A stretch of DNA of 64,000 nt from a virus, in the IMG/VR virus record IMGVR_UViG_3300042923_001106, positions 62,001-126,000 of that record; one strand, 5' to 3'. The notes below the pieces were generated by a model. It was not told where the DNA came from and made no database searches. It saw only the letters and a list, made by a program, of their open reading frames with translations. Every line of letters starts with the position of its first letter. Within the stretch, counting starts at the first letter, position 1. Both the position numbers and the translations under genes were made by a program. This document shows positions 57,523 to 64,000 of this stretch, piece by piece.

Positions 57523-59019
57523 ATCGCAGAATATATCAAAGAGTTTGTTGACCCGTCTGGAGTTCATGAATCCTTATTCGTAGGGTATTTATGGAAAACT
57601 CCAAGTCTATACTCTAAATATAAAGTCCATAAAACAGAGAAGGACACATTTACAAAACCAGTATGGTATTTTTACTATTATATAGGAAAAGAAATGTATG
57701 AGAATGGTATGCGTACTTTTGACGACGCTTCTGTTTATTCATATCTTACTTCGAAGCCGAAAGAAAATGGAAAAAAATCATACTTTGAATATTACAACGA
57801 ACACGGTGGATGGTCCACTATTGAAGAGATCTTAAATGAATGTGATCCAGATAAAGGGAATGTAGACTATCATTTTAGTGAAGTTCAAAAATATGAAAGT
57901 TTGCGTATGTTTCAAAAGGAAGGCTTTATCAATGTACTGAGTTCGGATTTGATCAGCAAATTAACAAACATGAATCTGATCCAACTACAGCAATTCATGC
58001 AACTCAAGGTTAAGTCTGGATTCTCACAAGTGAATTCTGGGGAAATAGTTATCTCGTATTTGGGCGATGATCTAAGTGAGACCATTAAAGAATTAAAAAA
58101 TGGAGAACAGGCAGGAATTCCTTTATTTGAATCACCAAGACTCAATAGAAAAATAAACGGACAAAAACTAGGGAATTTAAATTACTTGATATTGCCTTCA
58201 GGTGTAGGTAAATCAAGTATATTGACAGAGAAAGCGGTAATGAGTCTATATGAAAATGACGAAAAAGGAATCATTTTTGCTAACGAGGAGGGGATAAAAC
58301 GTTGGAGATCCAGACTGCTTGTTACTGTGGCAGCAAGGGTATTAAAAAAGCCGGTCGCAAGAGACGTTGTTAATCGAGGATTTGGTGACGAGGTTGAGGC
58401 GATTCTGCATGAAGCAAGAGAATGGATTGAATCGCATCGAAAAGAGAACATACTCTTTATCAATCTAAAGAAATATAGAATCCAAGACGTAATAAGTAAT
58501 ATTGAATTGTATAGGCCAAAGGGATACAAACACATATATTTTGATACTTTTAAACCTGATTTAACGCAGCAGATTGAAAGATGGTTGGCATTTTCTAATT
58601 CAGCGCAATATTTGTATGACACTATAAAAGACGATGCCTACAATTGTCATTGTCTAGCTACTGTACAATTAAAAATTGGTAAAGAATTTAGATACATTGA
58701 TCTTGATTGTATCGGAAAATCGGTCGAAATCTCAGAGGTCGGTGCTGTAATAATGGCCGGACGCTTAATGTTTGATGATGAATATAAAGTAGAAGGACAC
58801 AAAAACAGGCTTAATCCGTACAATTGGGAGAAGGATGAACTCAACGGAAAGTGGTTTAAGAAAGAGTATAGACTTGATCCAGAGAAAAAATATCTAATTC
58901 TCTTCCTGCCAAAAAATCGTGAAGGGAGTGAAGATGAGCAGATCATCTTTGAAGTGAATTATGATTTTAACATATGGAGAGAAGTATCTCTAGTCCAAGT
59001 ACCAAACAATGGAAGGTAA
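57523..59019 (+). CDS. Replicative DnaB-type DNA helicase, ATC start
   Basis: About 498 residues. Walker A in LILPSGVGKSSILTEKAVMS, Walker-B-like KHIYFDTFKPD, and GAVIMAGRL in the sensor region; overall layout of SPbeta-type replicative helicases. AGGAGGGG is 7 bases before ATC 57,523 (MAEYIKEFVDPSGVHE if Met). The next 57 codons hold no ATG, GTG or TTG; the first ATG (57,694) is far from any ribosome binding site. Unwinds DNA at the phage fork with the following primase. Confidence 0.8.
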   Translation: MAEYIKEFVDPSGVHESLFVGYLWKTPSLYSKYKVHKTEKDTFTKPVWYFYYYIGKEMYENGMRTFDDASVYSYLTSKPKENGKKSYFEYYNEHGGWSTIEEILNECDPDKGNVDYHFSEVQKYESLRMFQKEGFINVLSSDLISKLTNMNLIQLQQFMQLKVKSGFSQVNSGEIVISYLGDDLSETIKELKNGEQAGIPLFESPRLNRKINGQKLGNLNYLILPSGVGKSSILTEKAVMSLYENDEKGIIFANEEGIKRWRSRLLVTVAARVLKKPVARDVVNRGFGDEVEAILHEAREWIESHRKENILFINLKKYRIQDVISNIELYRPKGYKHIYFDTFKPDLTQQIERWLAFSNSAQYLYDTIKDDAYNCHCLATVQLKIGKEFRYIDLDCIGKSVEISEVGAVIMAGRLMFDDEYKVEGHKNRLNPYNWEKDELNGKWFKKEYRLDPEKKYLILFLPKNREGSEDEQIIFEVNYDFNIWREVSLVQVPNNGR

Positions 59020-59039
59020 TCCTCTAAGGGAGGAGCATG

Positions 59040-60116
59040 ATGAGTGATGTTCTAACAGAAATAAGAAAAAAATTGTTACAAGATGACAATATACATACAT
59101 TGCTTGAAAAGGCAGAGTGTGAAAATATAAAACGTCGAAGCAACAGGTATGAAGCAACGTTGCCAAGCAGGTTTAATTCAGATAACGATAGAGCCGTGCA
59201 AGTGTATTTAAATGAATCAATAACCTGTAAAATAAGAAGTCGAACCTTTTTAGGAAAAGGTATTTATGACTTAATTTCATATATTGTATTTGGATGTATA
59301 GAAATAAAAGAAATAAATAAATGCCTTCCGAAATCAAAAAGATGGATTTGTGAGCAATTGGGTTTTTTTGAGTATCTAAATAACTCATGGTATCATGAAA
59401 AGCCAAAGGAAGACCCGTTAAAATGGTTAAAAGATTTAAAGAGGAAACGAAACAAGGAAATTAAGATAATTGAAAATACCGTGCTAGATGATACTGTATT
59501 TAATCAGTACATTATGTATCCTTACATTAATTATTTGAAAGAAGGCATCGACTATAACACGCAGCTCGAGTTTCAAATCGGTCTTGACCTAGTTAGTGAA
59601 CGCGTAATCTTTCCTATACATAATAAATACGGAGACTTGATTGGAATAAAGGGTAGAACTCTAGATCCAGATTACAAAACTAAAAAAATCCCGAAGTTTA
59701 TGCATTTATATAATGTAAATATGATTTCCGAGCTGTACAACTGGCATCGCGCGCTTTACTACATAATGGAGCAGAAAGAAATCATATTTTACGAAGCTGA
59801 AAAAACTTGCTGGCTAAGTACTCAATGGGGATATAGAAATTGCGTTGCTTTGGGGAGCAGTGAGATAACCGAGTGGCATGTCCAGATGGTCAAGGAACTT
59901 GGCTTAGATATCCGAATCGTGTTGGGTTACGACAAAGATAAGGAAGCAAAGGAAATAAAGGAAGCAGCTAAGATGTTTGGATTCACTCACTCAATCAACG
60001 TTATGTGGGATGGGAGGAATGCATTTTCTGCAGAGAAGAAGCACTCTCCAACGGATTTAGGCAAAGATGCATTTGACCAACTATACAATGACAGGTATAA
60101 ATACAAAATAACATGA
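59040..60116 (+). CDS. DnaG-like primase with TOPRIM domain
   Basis: A 358-residue protein. N-terminal part has the DnaG zinc-domain position but without the usual CHC2 cysteines (YEATLPSRFN...). Middle: ERVIFPIHNKYGDLIGIKGR, typical of the DnaG core. TOPRIM: IIFYEAEKTCW and VLGYDKDKEAKE hold the Glu and DxD metal ligands. Synthesises primers; pairs with the helicase 20 bp upstream. Start at the second ATG after GGGAGGAGC. Confidence 0.8.
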   Translation: MSDVLTEIRKKLLQDDNIHTLLEKAECENIKRRSNRYEATLPSRFNSDNDRAVQVYLNESITCKIRSRTFLGKGIYDLISYIVFGCIEIKEINKCLPKSKRWICEQLGFFEYLNNSWYHEKPKEDPLKWLKDLKRKRNKEIKIIENTVLDDTVFNQYIMYPYINYLKEGIDYNTQLEFQIGLDLVSERVIFPIHNKYGDLIGIKGRTLDPDYKTKKIPKFMHLYNVNMISELYNWHRALYYIMEQKEIIFYEAEKTCWLSTQWGYRNCVALGSSEITEWHVQMVKELGLDIRIVLGYDKDKEAKEIKEAAKMFGFTHSINVMWDGRNAFSAEKKHSPTDLGKDAFDQLYNDRYKYKIT

Positions 60117-60144
60117 CAAATAAAATCGATATTTCATTCAATGG

Positions 60145-60187
60145 TAGCAAGCACAACTTGGAAAATAGTGCTTGCTATTCTTTGTAT
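60145..60187 (+). terminator. Terminator after the primase gene
   Basis: TAGCAAGCAC and GTGCTTGCTA form a perfect 10-bp stem, followed by TTCTTTGTATCTT. Confidence 0.75.
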
Positions 60188-60247
60188 CTTGATATAAAAT
60201 AAAAGTATGAAATAAACTAATTGATGAGGAGGCGGACTAAATATTCG

Positions 60248-60382
60248 ATGTTTGTCTGGTGGATCATTGGAATATGTATTTACTTCTGTTTAGTAGTACT
60301 TATCGCAAAATGCTGTGGAGGAAATACAACTTTCGATTATAAAATAAAACATAATAATACATATGGGGAGAATGAGCGATGA
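60248..60382 (+). CDS. Small membrane peptide, 44 aa
   Basis: ATG 60,248, 14 bases after AGGAGGCGG. One strong membrane helix (FVWWIIGICIYFCLVVLIAK), then CCGGN and a polar tail. Stop overlaps the next ATG. Confidence 0.5.
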   Translation: MFVWWIIGICIYFCLVVLIAKCCGGNTTFDYKIKHNNTYGENER

Positions 60383-60711
60383 AGTTGTATCAATTGGGCA
60401 AAGGGGTATATAAAACTTACCGGGAAACAGTTAAAGGGAATCAAAATATCACTCCACAACAAGCACAAAAGAAATTGACTCGAAACATTATACTGGCTTT
60501 TAAAGTTTCAAAAAGCAATAATGAAAATTTAAAGCAACGGTACTTCTATGGTAACTTGCACATACTCGTAGTTGGAAATAAAATCGTCTGGATCAAAAAT
60601 ATTAAGCAGAATGGCAACTGGTTTTATAAGGATCAGAAAAAGTATGATGAATTGAATGTGCTGCTTGGTATTGAAAATGATTCTGAAACTATTAATCAAA
60701 GAGTCAGTTAA
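60379..60711 (+). CDS. Hypothetical protein, 110 aa
   Basis: ATG in an ATGA overlap after GGGGAGAATGAGCG. Basic N-terminal half; beta part NLHILVVGNKIVWIKNI. Unknown. Confidence 0.55.
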   Translation: MKLYQLGKGVYKTYRETVKGNQNITPQQAQKKLTRNIILAFKVSKSNNENLKQRYFYGNLHILVVGNKIVWIKNIKQNGNWFYKDQKKYDELNVLLGIENDSETINQRVS

Positions 60712-60726
60712 TAAGAGGGAGAAAAC

Positions 60727-60957
60727 ATGAGTGAGGCACTAAAAAATGCCCTATACGATGTAGTAGAAAAAGCAAAGAAATACGATGCGATTATACATCT
60801 TAGAAAAAATGGAGAAATCCATTGTGATTTTTGCGGTAAGTGTCAATGCGATGTTAAGAAGTTAGTAGCTGGACCAAGAGTTTTTATTTGCGACGAATGC
60901 ATAGAACTATGTGTTGAAGTTATTAAAGAAGAGAAAGTGAATGAGGAAGACAAATAA
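60727..60957 (+). CDS. Stand-alone ClpX-type C4 zinc finger
   Basis: A 76-residue protein. [20 protein letters not shown], then [14 protein letters not shown], is the ClpX N-terminal zinc-binding domain, which dimerises and docks adaptors. No AAA part follows. Such a fragment could compete with or redirect host ClpXP, for example to change proteolysis during infection (inference). Confidence 0.8.
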   Translation: MSEALKNALYDVVEKAKKYDAIIHLRKNGEIHCDFCGKCQCDVKKLVAGPRVFICDECIELCVEVIKEEKVNEEDK

Positions 60958-60999
60958 AATTATGCTTTCATTGAAGAAAGGGGCGCCTATTGGAAAAAT

Positions 61000-61434
61000 A
61001 TGAGGGATACAAGGGAAATTAAATTCCGGGGACGCCGAATTTGCAATGGTGAGTGGGTATACGGTTGGTTGTATTCAATCGTTCCATATGGAAATCCTCA
61101 TGAGCGTGGTTTTATGATCAAAGAGGATATAGGAGACGATTATGAGGTCGATCCCGAATCAGTAGGTCAATATAGCGGCGTTAACGATGACGACAAGGAT
61201 GAAGAGTTATTTTCTGGAGACATCATACAGGTGGGATACGACGGCGAAACGATTGTCTGTGAAGTGATGAGAGAAGGTCCGGGATTCTTGCTGGCATCAG
61301 GCGAATTTGATGACGGATATATCTGGATCAGTGAAATAGTAGAATCGCTTGATGGCAAGTTTTATATACCTGATTCGGAATTGTTGGGAAATCGCTGGGA
61401 GCATCCTCATCTATTAGGAGGGAACCAAGCATGA
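61000..61434 (+). CDS. YopX-family protein
   Basis: A 144-residue protein. REIKFRGRRICNGEWVYGWL, then GQYSGVNDDDKDEELFSGDI, and a C-terminal EHPHLLG are the YopX signature (EIKFRG...G.W.YG...G..TG..D..G..I..GDI). Named from SPbeta YopX; widespread in phages, role unknown. Confidence 0.88.
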   Translation: MRDTREIKFRGRRICNGEWVYGWLYSIVPYGNPHERGFMIKEDIGDDYEVDPESVGQYSGVNDDDKDEELFSGDIIQVGYDGETIVCEVMREGPGFLLASGEFDDGYIWISEIVESLDGKFYIPDSELLGNRWEHPHLLGGNQA

Positions 61435-61817
61435 GGATAGACGATATGAAGCCGGGACCGGAATTGAATGCGGAATTTGCGAAAGCACTCGGAAAGCCGA
61501 ATTTGCGCAAATATAACCACTGCTATGTTTGGGACAATGTGGGGTACGTCAACGGAAAACCAGTTGGATCAGTAATGGGAACGATCGATGTTCCAGAATA
61601 CTCCACAACATGGGACGGAATGAGCGAAGTTGTTGGGGAGATGCAACGACGGGGATACAGATATTTGCTCCATGACACTCATAACGGCATATCGCTTGCG
61701 CAGTTTCAAAAATATAATGCAGAATACGAACTGACTGGGTTCGGCAGGAGTGAAGGAAAAACGGCCCCTCACGCTGTAACGTTGGCAGCTATTAGGGCTC
61801 TACAAGGGGAGCAATAA
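61431..61817 (+). CDS. Phage ABA-sandwich domain protein
   Basis: A 128-residue protein in an ATGA overlap with YopX. MKPGPELNAEFAKALG and MSEVVGEMQRRGYRYLLHDT, then HAVTLAAIRAL are typical of the phage ABA-sandwich (BC1872-like) family. Unknown role. Confidence 0.7.
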   Translation: MRIDDMKPGPELNAEFAKALGKPNLRKYNHCYVWDNVGYVNGKPVGSVMGTIDVPEYSTTWDGMSEVVGEMQRRGYRYLLHDTHNGISLAQFQKYNAEYELTGFGRSEGKTAPHAVTLAAIRALQGEQ

Positions 61818-61821
61818 ACGT

Positions 61822-61998
61822 ATGAAGACGCTATGTACACGTTGTAAAAAGCCGGTTTATAAAAATCGAAACCACTGGACAGATGTACACGGAAATCGCA
61901 AGCATATTCGCTGCCAAAAAGAAGAAGAACAGGAGCGCCGTGAACGAGATAAAAGAACATCTCGCATGGAGGCTCTACAAGGGGAGGATACCCAATGA
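61822..61998 (+). CDS. Small zinc-knuckle protein, 58 aa
   Basis: ATG after AAGGGGAGCAATAAACGT. CTRCKKPVYKNRNHWTD...HIRC gives a four-ligand zinc site; then a charged helix. Ends in GEDTQ, encoded by the start cassette of the next gene. Confidence 0.6.
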   Translation: MKTLCTRCKKPVYKNRNHWTDVHGNRKHIRCQKEEEQERRERDKRTSRMEALQGEDTQ

Positions 61999-62222
61999 GT
62001 AAAAAAGGCGGAGATATACTTTGTGATCTCTGGAGCCGAGTCGATCAAGCGGATTTTGACACCATGATTACGGAAGCATTCAAGAAGATTCCTACGAAAA
62101 TCCAAAAGAAATTCATTGCAGAAATTCTTGAAAATAATATTTGGGATTTGAACGGAAAGCCTGATGATAGAACTTTATCCGAGTGCTGGGAATTTGTTGA
62201 TGCAGGGGAGGATACCCGATGA
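61995..62222 (+). CDS. Hypothetical protein, 75 aa
   Basis: ATG in a cassette overlap. Helical protein (TMITEAFKKIPTKIQKKFIA). Ends GEDTR. Unknown. Confidence 0.6.
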   Translation: MSKKGGDILCDLWSRVDQADFDTMITEAFKKIPTKIQKKFIAEILENNIWDLNGKPDDRTLSECWEFVDAGEDTR

Positions 62223-62416
62223 ATAACTGTGGAGTATGCAATCATCACTTAGACATCAACCATGCCCAATTAAGACGATTCGAATTGGATGGGACTCTTA
62301 CGCCGTACCATATGGGTTGTGAGGGTGAGGCGCGGAAACTTAAGCCTTGTGTAGACTGCGGCCAACATCGACTATTATGCAGCGATTGTGCAGAGGTAGG
62401 GGAGGATACCCAATGA
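62219..62416 (+). CDS. Zinc-ribbon protein, 65 aa
   Basis: CGVCNHHLDINH and CVDCGQHRLLCSDC give two zinc sites. ATG in the GGGGAGGATACCCG cassette. Ends GEDTQ. Confidence 0.6.
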   Translation: MNNCGVCNHHLDINHAQLRRFELDGTLTPYHMGCEGEARKLKPCVDCGQHRLLCSDCAEVGEDTQ

Positions 62417-62610
62417 ATATTATACCAATCATCAGAAATGAAAGAGGTAGCCTGACGCTTAATAGGGCTGATTTGGATATCATCATTGGTCAGATTATTG
62501 ATATATGCAGAACAGAAAAGGAACTGGAATGGGTTCAAGATCAATTAATAGGCTGCATTGAATCCATGGTGGAAGGAAAATTGGAAGAGTTGGAGGATAC
62601 CCAACCATGA
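62413..62610 (+). CDS. Helical protein, 65 aa
   Basis: ATG 62,413 belongs to the cassette at 62,400. Sequence LDIIIGQIIDICRTEKELEW is helical. Unknown. Confidence 0.55.
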   Translation: MNIIPIIRNERGSLTLNRADLDIIIGQIIDICRTEKELEWVQDQLIGCIESMVEGKLEELEDTQP

Positions 62611-62810
62611 AATACGCGATAAAGTTCCAAGGCGAATATATGCGCCAAAGATACGGATCAGATTGCTTTACCGACGATCTTGGTTTCGCTGTCCTATTCG
62701 ATTCTCGGGAAGAAGCTGTATCCGAACTTTTCGGTGATGAGCATGTCGTTGAAATACAAGAAGACGAAGAAGGCGGAATCTGGGAGGATACAGCAAATGG
62801 AATGGATTAA
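62607..62810 (+). CDS. Hypothetical protein, 67 aa
   Basis: ATG in the variant cassette at 62,593. KYAIKFQGEYMRQRYGSD, acidic end. Overlaps the next gene by 14 bases. Confidence 0.55.
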   Translation: MKYAIKFQGEYMRQRYGSDCFTDDLGFAVLFDSREEAVSELFGDEHVVEIQEDEEGGIWEDTANGMD

Positions 62811-63114
62811 TTGCAGCGACAGAATGCCGGAACCGGCTCAACGTGTACTTGCAGTATTCCCAACAGGGTATAAGGGTGTCAGGCATATTTCCTTAGTCAT
62901 TTACGTTCCGGCCAAATCAGTAAAGGCGGAAGATTTGTGGGACGACGACAGTGATTGTGTTGAATACGACGAAGAGAAGGATTGCTTCTACGTCGAAGAA
63001 GGTTGGTATGAATCGTCTTACGAGTCGGAAAAGGATTGGCGTTTGAATTACGAGGTAACTCACTGGATGCCATTACCTCATGTTCCAGTGGCACAAGGGG
63101 AGGATAAAGGGTGA
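62797..63114 (+). CDS. DUF551 protein
   Basis: A 105-residue protein. MEWINCSDRMPEPAQRVLAV at the start and VTHWMPLPHVP at the end are the DUF551 signature, common in phages. ATG 62,797 follows GGGAGGATACAGCAA. Unknown function. Confidence 0.8.
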   Translation: MEWINCSDRMPEPAQRVLAVFPTGYKGVRHISLVIYVPAKSVKAEDLWDDDSDCVEYDEEKDCFYVEEGWYESSYESEKDWRLNYEVTHWMPLPHVPVAQGEDKG

Positions 63115-63371
63115 AACAGCCAAACATAAAAATATTCGGAAAAACTCATAAAGTCGTTCAAATCGAATTTAACGACGATGGCTTAATCCAAAAGATCATA
63201 TATAAGGCAAATCAACACAATAACAGAATAGTATTCCGACGAGACGATATGGTGGATGAATCGCTCGTACGGAAATACAAAATCCACGAGCCAACAAATC
63301 ATCCATACCACAACTATGCTCATGCGCCTGATCTGGAGTCTTTATTGGTACAAGGGGAGGATACCCAATGA
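63111..63371 (+). CDS. Hypothetical protein, 86 aa
   Basis: GTG after GGGGAGGATAAAGG. Beta-rich, basic, with several His (NHPYHNYAHAPD).  Ends QGEDTQ. Unknown. Confidence 0.55.
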   Translation: MKQPNIKIFGKTHKVVQIEFNDDGLIQKIIYKANQHNNRIVFRRDDMVDESLVRKYKIHEPTNHPYHNYAHAPDLESLLVQGEDTQ

Positions 63372-63526
63372 AGCGTGAACTGATTATATCCGGTTCGGTA
63401 GAAAAATGTTGGGCTTGCAAGGGTCGAGGATATTCGGGATCTGAAAACCATCCCGAATGCGTAGTTTGTAGTGGATATGGTTGGTTGCCGAAGGGAGAAG
63501 AAGATGCCGAGACGCCATCCAGATGA
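63368..63526 (+). CDS. DnaJ-type zinc-ribbon protein, 52 aa
   Basis: KCWACKGRGYS and ECVVCSGYGWLP are two CxxCxGxG repeats as in the DnaJ zinc domain. ATG in the 63,355 cassette. Confidence 0.65.
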   Translation: MKRELIISGSVEKCWACKGRGYSGSENHPECVVCSGYGWLPKGEEDAETPSR

Positions 63527-63659
63527 AGTTAAGCAAAAATGCGGACGATGCAGCCGAGAGAGATACGAACTCGTTAAATGTGGCGGAATATATGTATGTT
63601 GGAACTGCTGCAACTACCTAAAAAAGTCGGGGGATGATACCCATGGAACCAGTAAGTAA
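63504..63659 (+). CDS. Small zinc-ribbon protein, 51 aa
   Basis: ATG after AAGGGAGAAGAAG. CGRCSRERYELVKC...YVCWNCCNY gives a zinc ribbon. Overlaps both neighbours. Confidence 0.55.
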   Translation: MPRRHPDEVKQKCGRCSRERYELVKCGGIYVCWNCCNYLKKSGDDTHGTSK

Positions 63660-63990
63660 TGCTGATAAGTTGAGAGATAAAGCACCGGAAGATATAGACG
63701 ATGTCCTATCCGAACTCGAAGACTTGAGCAAATTTTGGAAAGAGGCAATGAGGGAGCAAGCCGAGGAATATATTGAATCTCTCCAATCCATACAGCAGGA
63801 AAGGGATAAACTGCTTCGCAAACTGAACTATAAAGACTTGATTATCTCAAATGCGGTGGAATTAGTTGAGGATCGAGAAAAAGTGCTTTCGGAATTGCGA
63901 CCATTCGTTTCACCAGAGCATCAAAAATTAATAGATTCAGTGGTGGACAACGGGAGTTTCAATGTCGGAGTAGGGGAGGAAAGGACATGA
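63643..63990 (+). CDS. Coiled-coil protein, 115 aa
   Basis: ATG 63,643 in the GGGGATGATACCC variant cassette. Long charged coiled coil (DKLLRKLNYKDLIISNAVEL). Unknown. Confidence 0.55.
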   Translation: MEPVSNADKLRDKAPEDIDDVLSELEDLSKFWKEAMREQAEEYIESLQSIQQERDKLLRKLNYKDLIISNAVELVEDREKVLSELRPFVSPEHQKLIDSVVDNGSFNVGVGEERT

Positions 63991-64000
63991 CCGAATTGAC
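63987..64000 (+). CDS. Start of the next gene (partial)
   Basis: ATG after GGGGAGGAAAGGAC in an ATGA overlap; only four codons (MTEL) lie in the window. Confidence 0.5.

Larger units (their letters stand above)
541..60985 (+). repeat. Dispersed inter-gene inverted-repeat family, ATRAAA-N4/6-TTTYAT
   Basis: About 60 copies. The left arm usually contains the upstream stop codon (TGAAA or TAAAA) and the right arm runs into the next ribosome binding site. Approximate left-arm positions: 542, 1152, 3255, 4222, 5012, 5546, 5726, 6157, 6478, 8507, 9001, 9225, 13,803, 14,389, 15,860, 16,203, 16,417, 16,762, 17,171, 17,399, 17,907, 18,190, 18,670, 18,935, 19,460, 19,949, 20,269, 20,587, 20,920, 21,438, 22,373, 23,019, 23,548, 24,399, 24,859, 25,192, 26,621, 27,523, 27,877, 28,307, 28,953, 29,425, 34,788, 39,741, 42,116, 42,848, 43,159, 43,968, 45,185, 45,383, 45,689, 47,064, 47,331, 49,360, 49,714, 50,290, 52,054, 55,460, 60,120, 60,954. 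The centre is variable in sequence but fixed in length. Confidence 0.85.
61981..63645 (+). repeat. GGGGAGGATACCC start-cassette repeats
   Basis: The cassette GGGGAGGATACCC(A/G)ATG recurs at 61,981, 62,208, 62,400 and 63,355, with variants at 62,593 (TTGGAGGATACCCA), 62,782 (GGGAGGATACAGCA), 63,099 (GGGGAGGATAAAGG) and 63,630 (GGGGATGATACCC). Each provides the ribosome binding site and ATG of the next gene and encodes the GEDTQ-like end of the previous one. The GGG and CCC ends could pair. Confidence 0.85.

Noticed and set aside
57694-59019. Helicase starting at ATG 57,694
   Set aside because: No ribosome binding site before it, while the frame continues 57 codons upstream to an ideal AGGAGGGG site.
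1-64000. CRISPR arrays
   Set aside because: The ATRAAA repeats and GGGGAGGATACCC cassettes recur with whole genes between them, not with short constant-length spacers.

Overview
The window looks like the early/regulatory half of a large SPbeta-like temperate phage, or a plasmid-prophage derived from one, from a low-GC, spore-forming Firmicute, most likely Paenibacillaceae or Bacillaceae. The reasons are: almost all genes lie on the plus strand and are small, tightly packed and preceded by strong AGGAGG-type ribosome binding sites; there is an RsfA-type prespore regulator, an SPbeta MrpR/YopR-like protein, a YolD-like protein, a YopX-like protein, a YorM-like 3D-domain protein, and helicase and primase genes; and the Agr-type peptide has the short lactone-peptide form known from Paenibacillus and relatives. 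No capsid, tail, terminase or lysis cassette is visible, and I saw no tRNA or rRNA genes and no CRISPR array. Host and element type are inferences from family resemblance, not from a database search.

Layout. 0-3 kb: a nuclease-like protein, two MazF/PemK-type toxins, and an RsfA regulator facing mazF across a GAAC-N4-GTTC (LexA-type) box. 3-29.5 kb: a long run of small, mostly unknown phage genes behind a consensus promoter at about 2.95 kb. Recognisable members are an HD-type alarmone hydrolase-like protein, a ribbon-helix-helix coiled-coil protein, an XRE repressor with a cluster of TGTGTCC operators, an HExxH protein, a lipoprotein, DUF262, macro-domain, GIY-YIG and GNAT proteins. One conserved phage gene in this run is split by a complete insertion sequence (11.05-12.77 kb). 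29.7-33.9 kb: the control module, with a DGQHR/DndB-like protein, an MrpR-like repressor, a strong terminator, then a multi-TM protein, AgrB, an AgrD-type peptide with Ser where Cys is usual, and a LytTR regulator, without a histidine kinase. 34.8-41 kb: DNA metabolism, with two proteins carrying SSB-like acidic tails, a Sak4/RecA-like ATPase, a 3D-domain protein, a thymidylate kinase, a DUF4406 protein and a nucleotidyltransferase-like protein. 41-54.5 kb: accessory genes, with a frameshifted Dcm-type methyltransferase, an exonuclease cut by an IS remnant, an adenine-type methyltransferase, a cold-shock-like protein and two AP2/HNH homing endonucleases, one of which splits a gene. 54.6-60.1 kb: a LexA-box promoter in front of a YolD-like gene, then a replicative helicase and a primase. 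60-64 kb: YopX, a ClpX-type zinc finger, and a more GC-rich block of overlapping small genes that share a different translation-start cassette.

Three patterns run across the window. First, about 60 gene junctions carry a short inverted repeat, ATRAAA-N4/6-TTTYAT, placed on or just after the stop codon and just before the next ribosome binding site. Second, at least eight genes have their ribosome binding site at the right distance from ATT, ATC, ATA or CTG rather than from ATG, GTG or TTG; for the thymidylate kinase and the helicase no canonical start exists in frame. Third, from about 62 kb the junctions instead carry GGGGAGGATACCC directly before the start codon. The kinase-less agr module beside an SPbeta-type repressor, where SPbeta itself uses arbitrium signalling, is the best candidate for an undescribed system.
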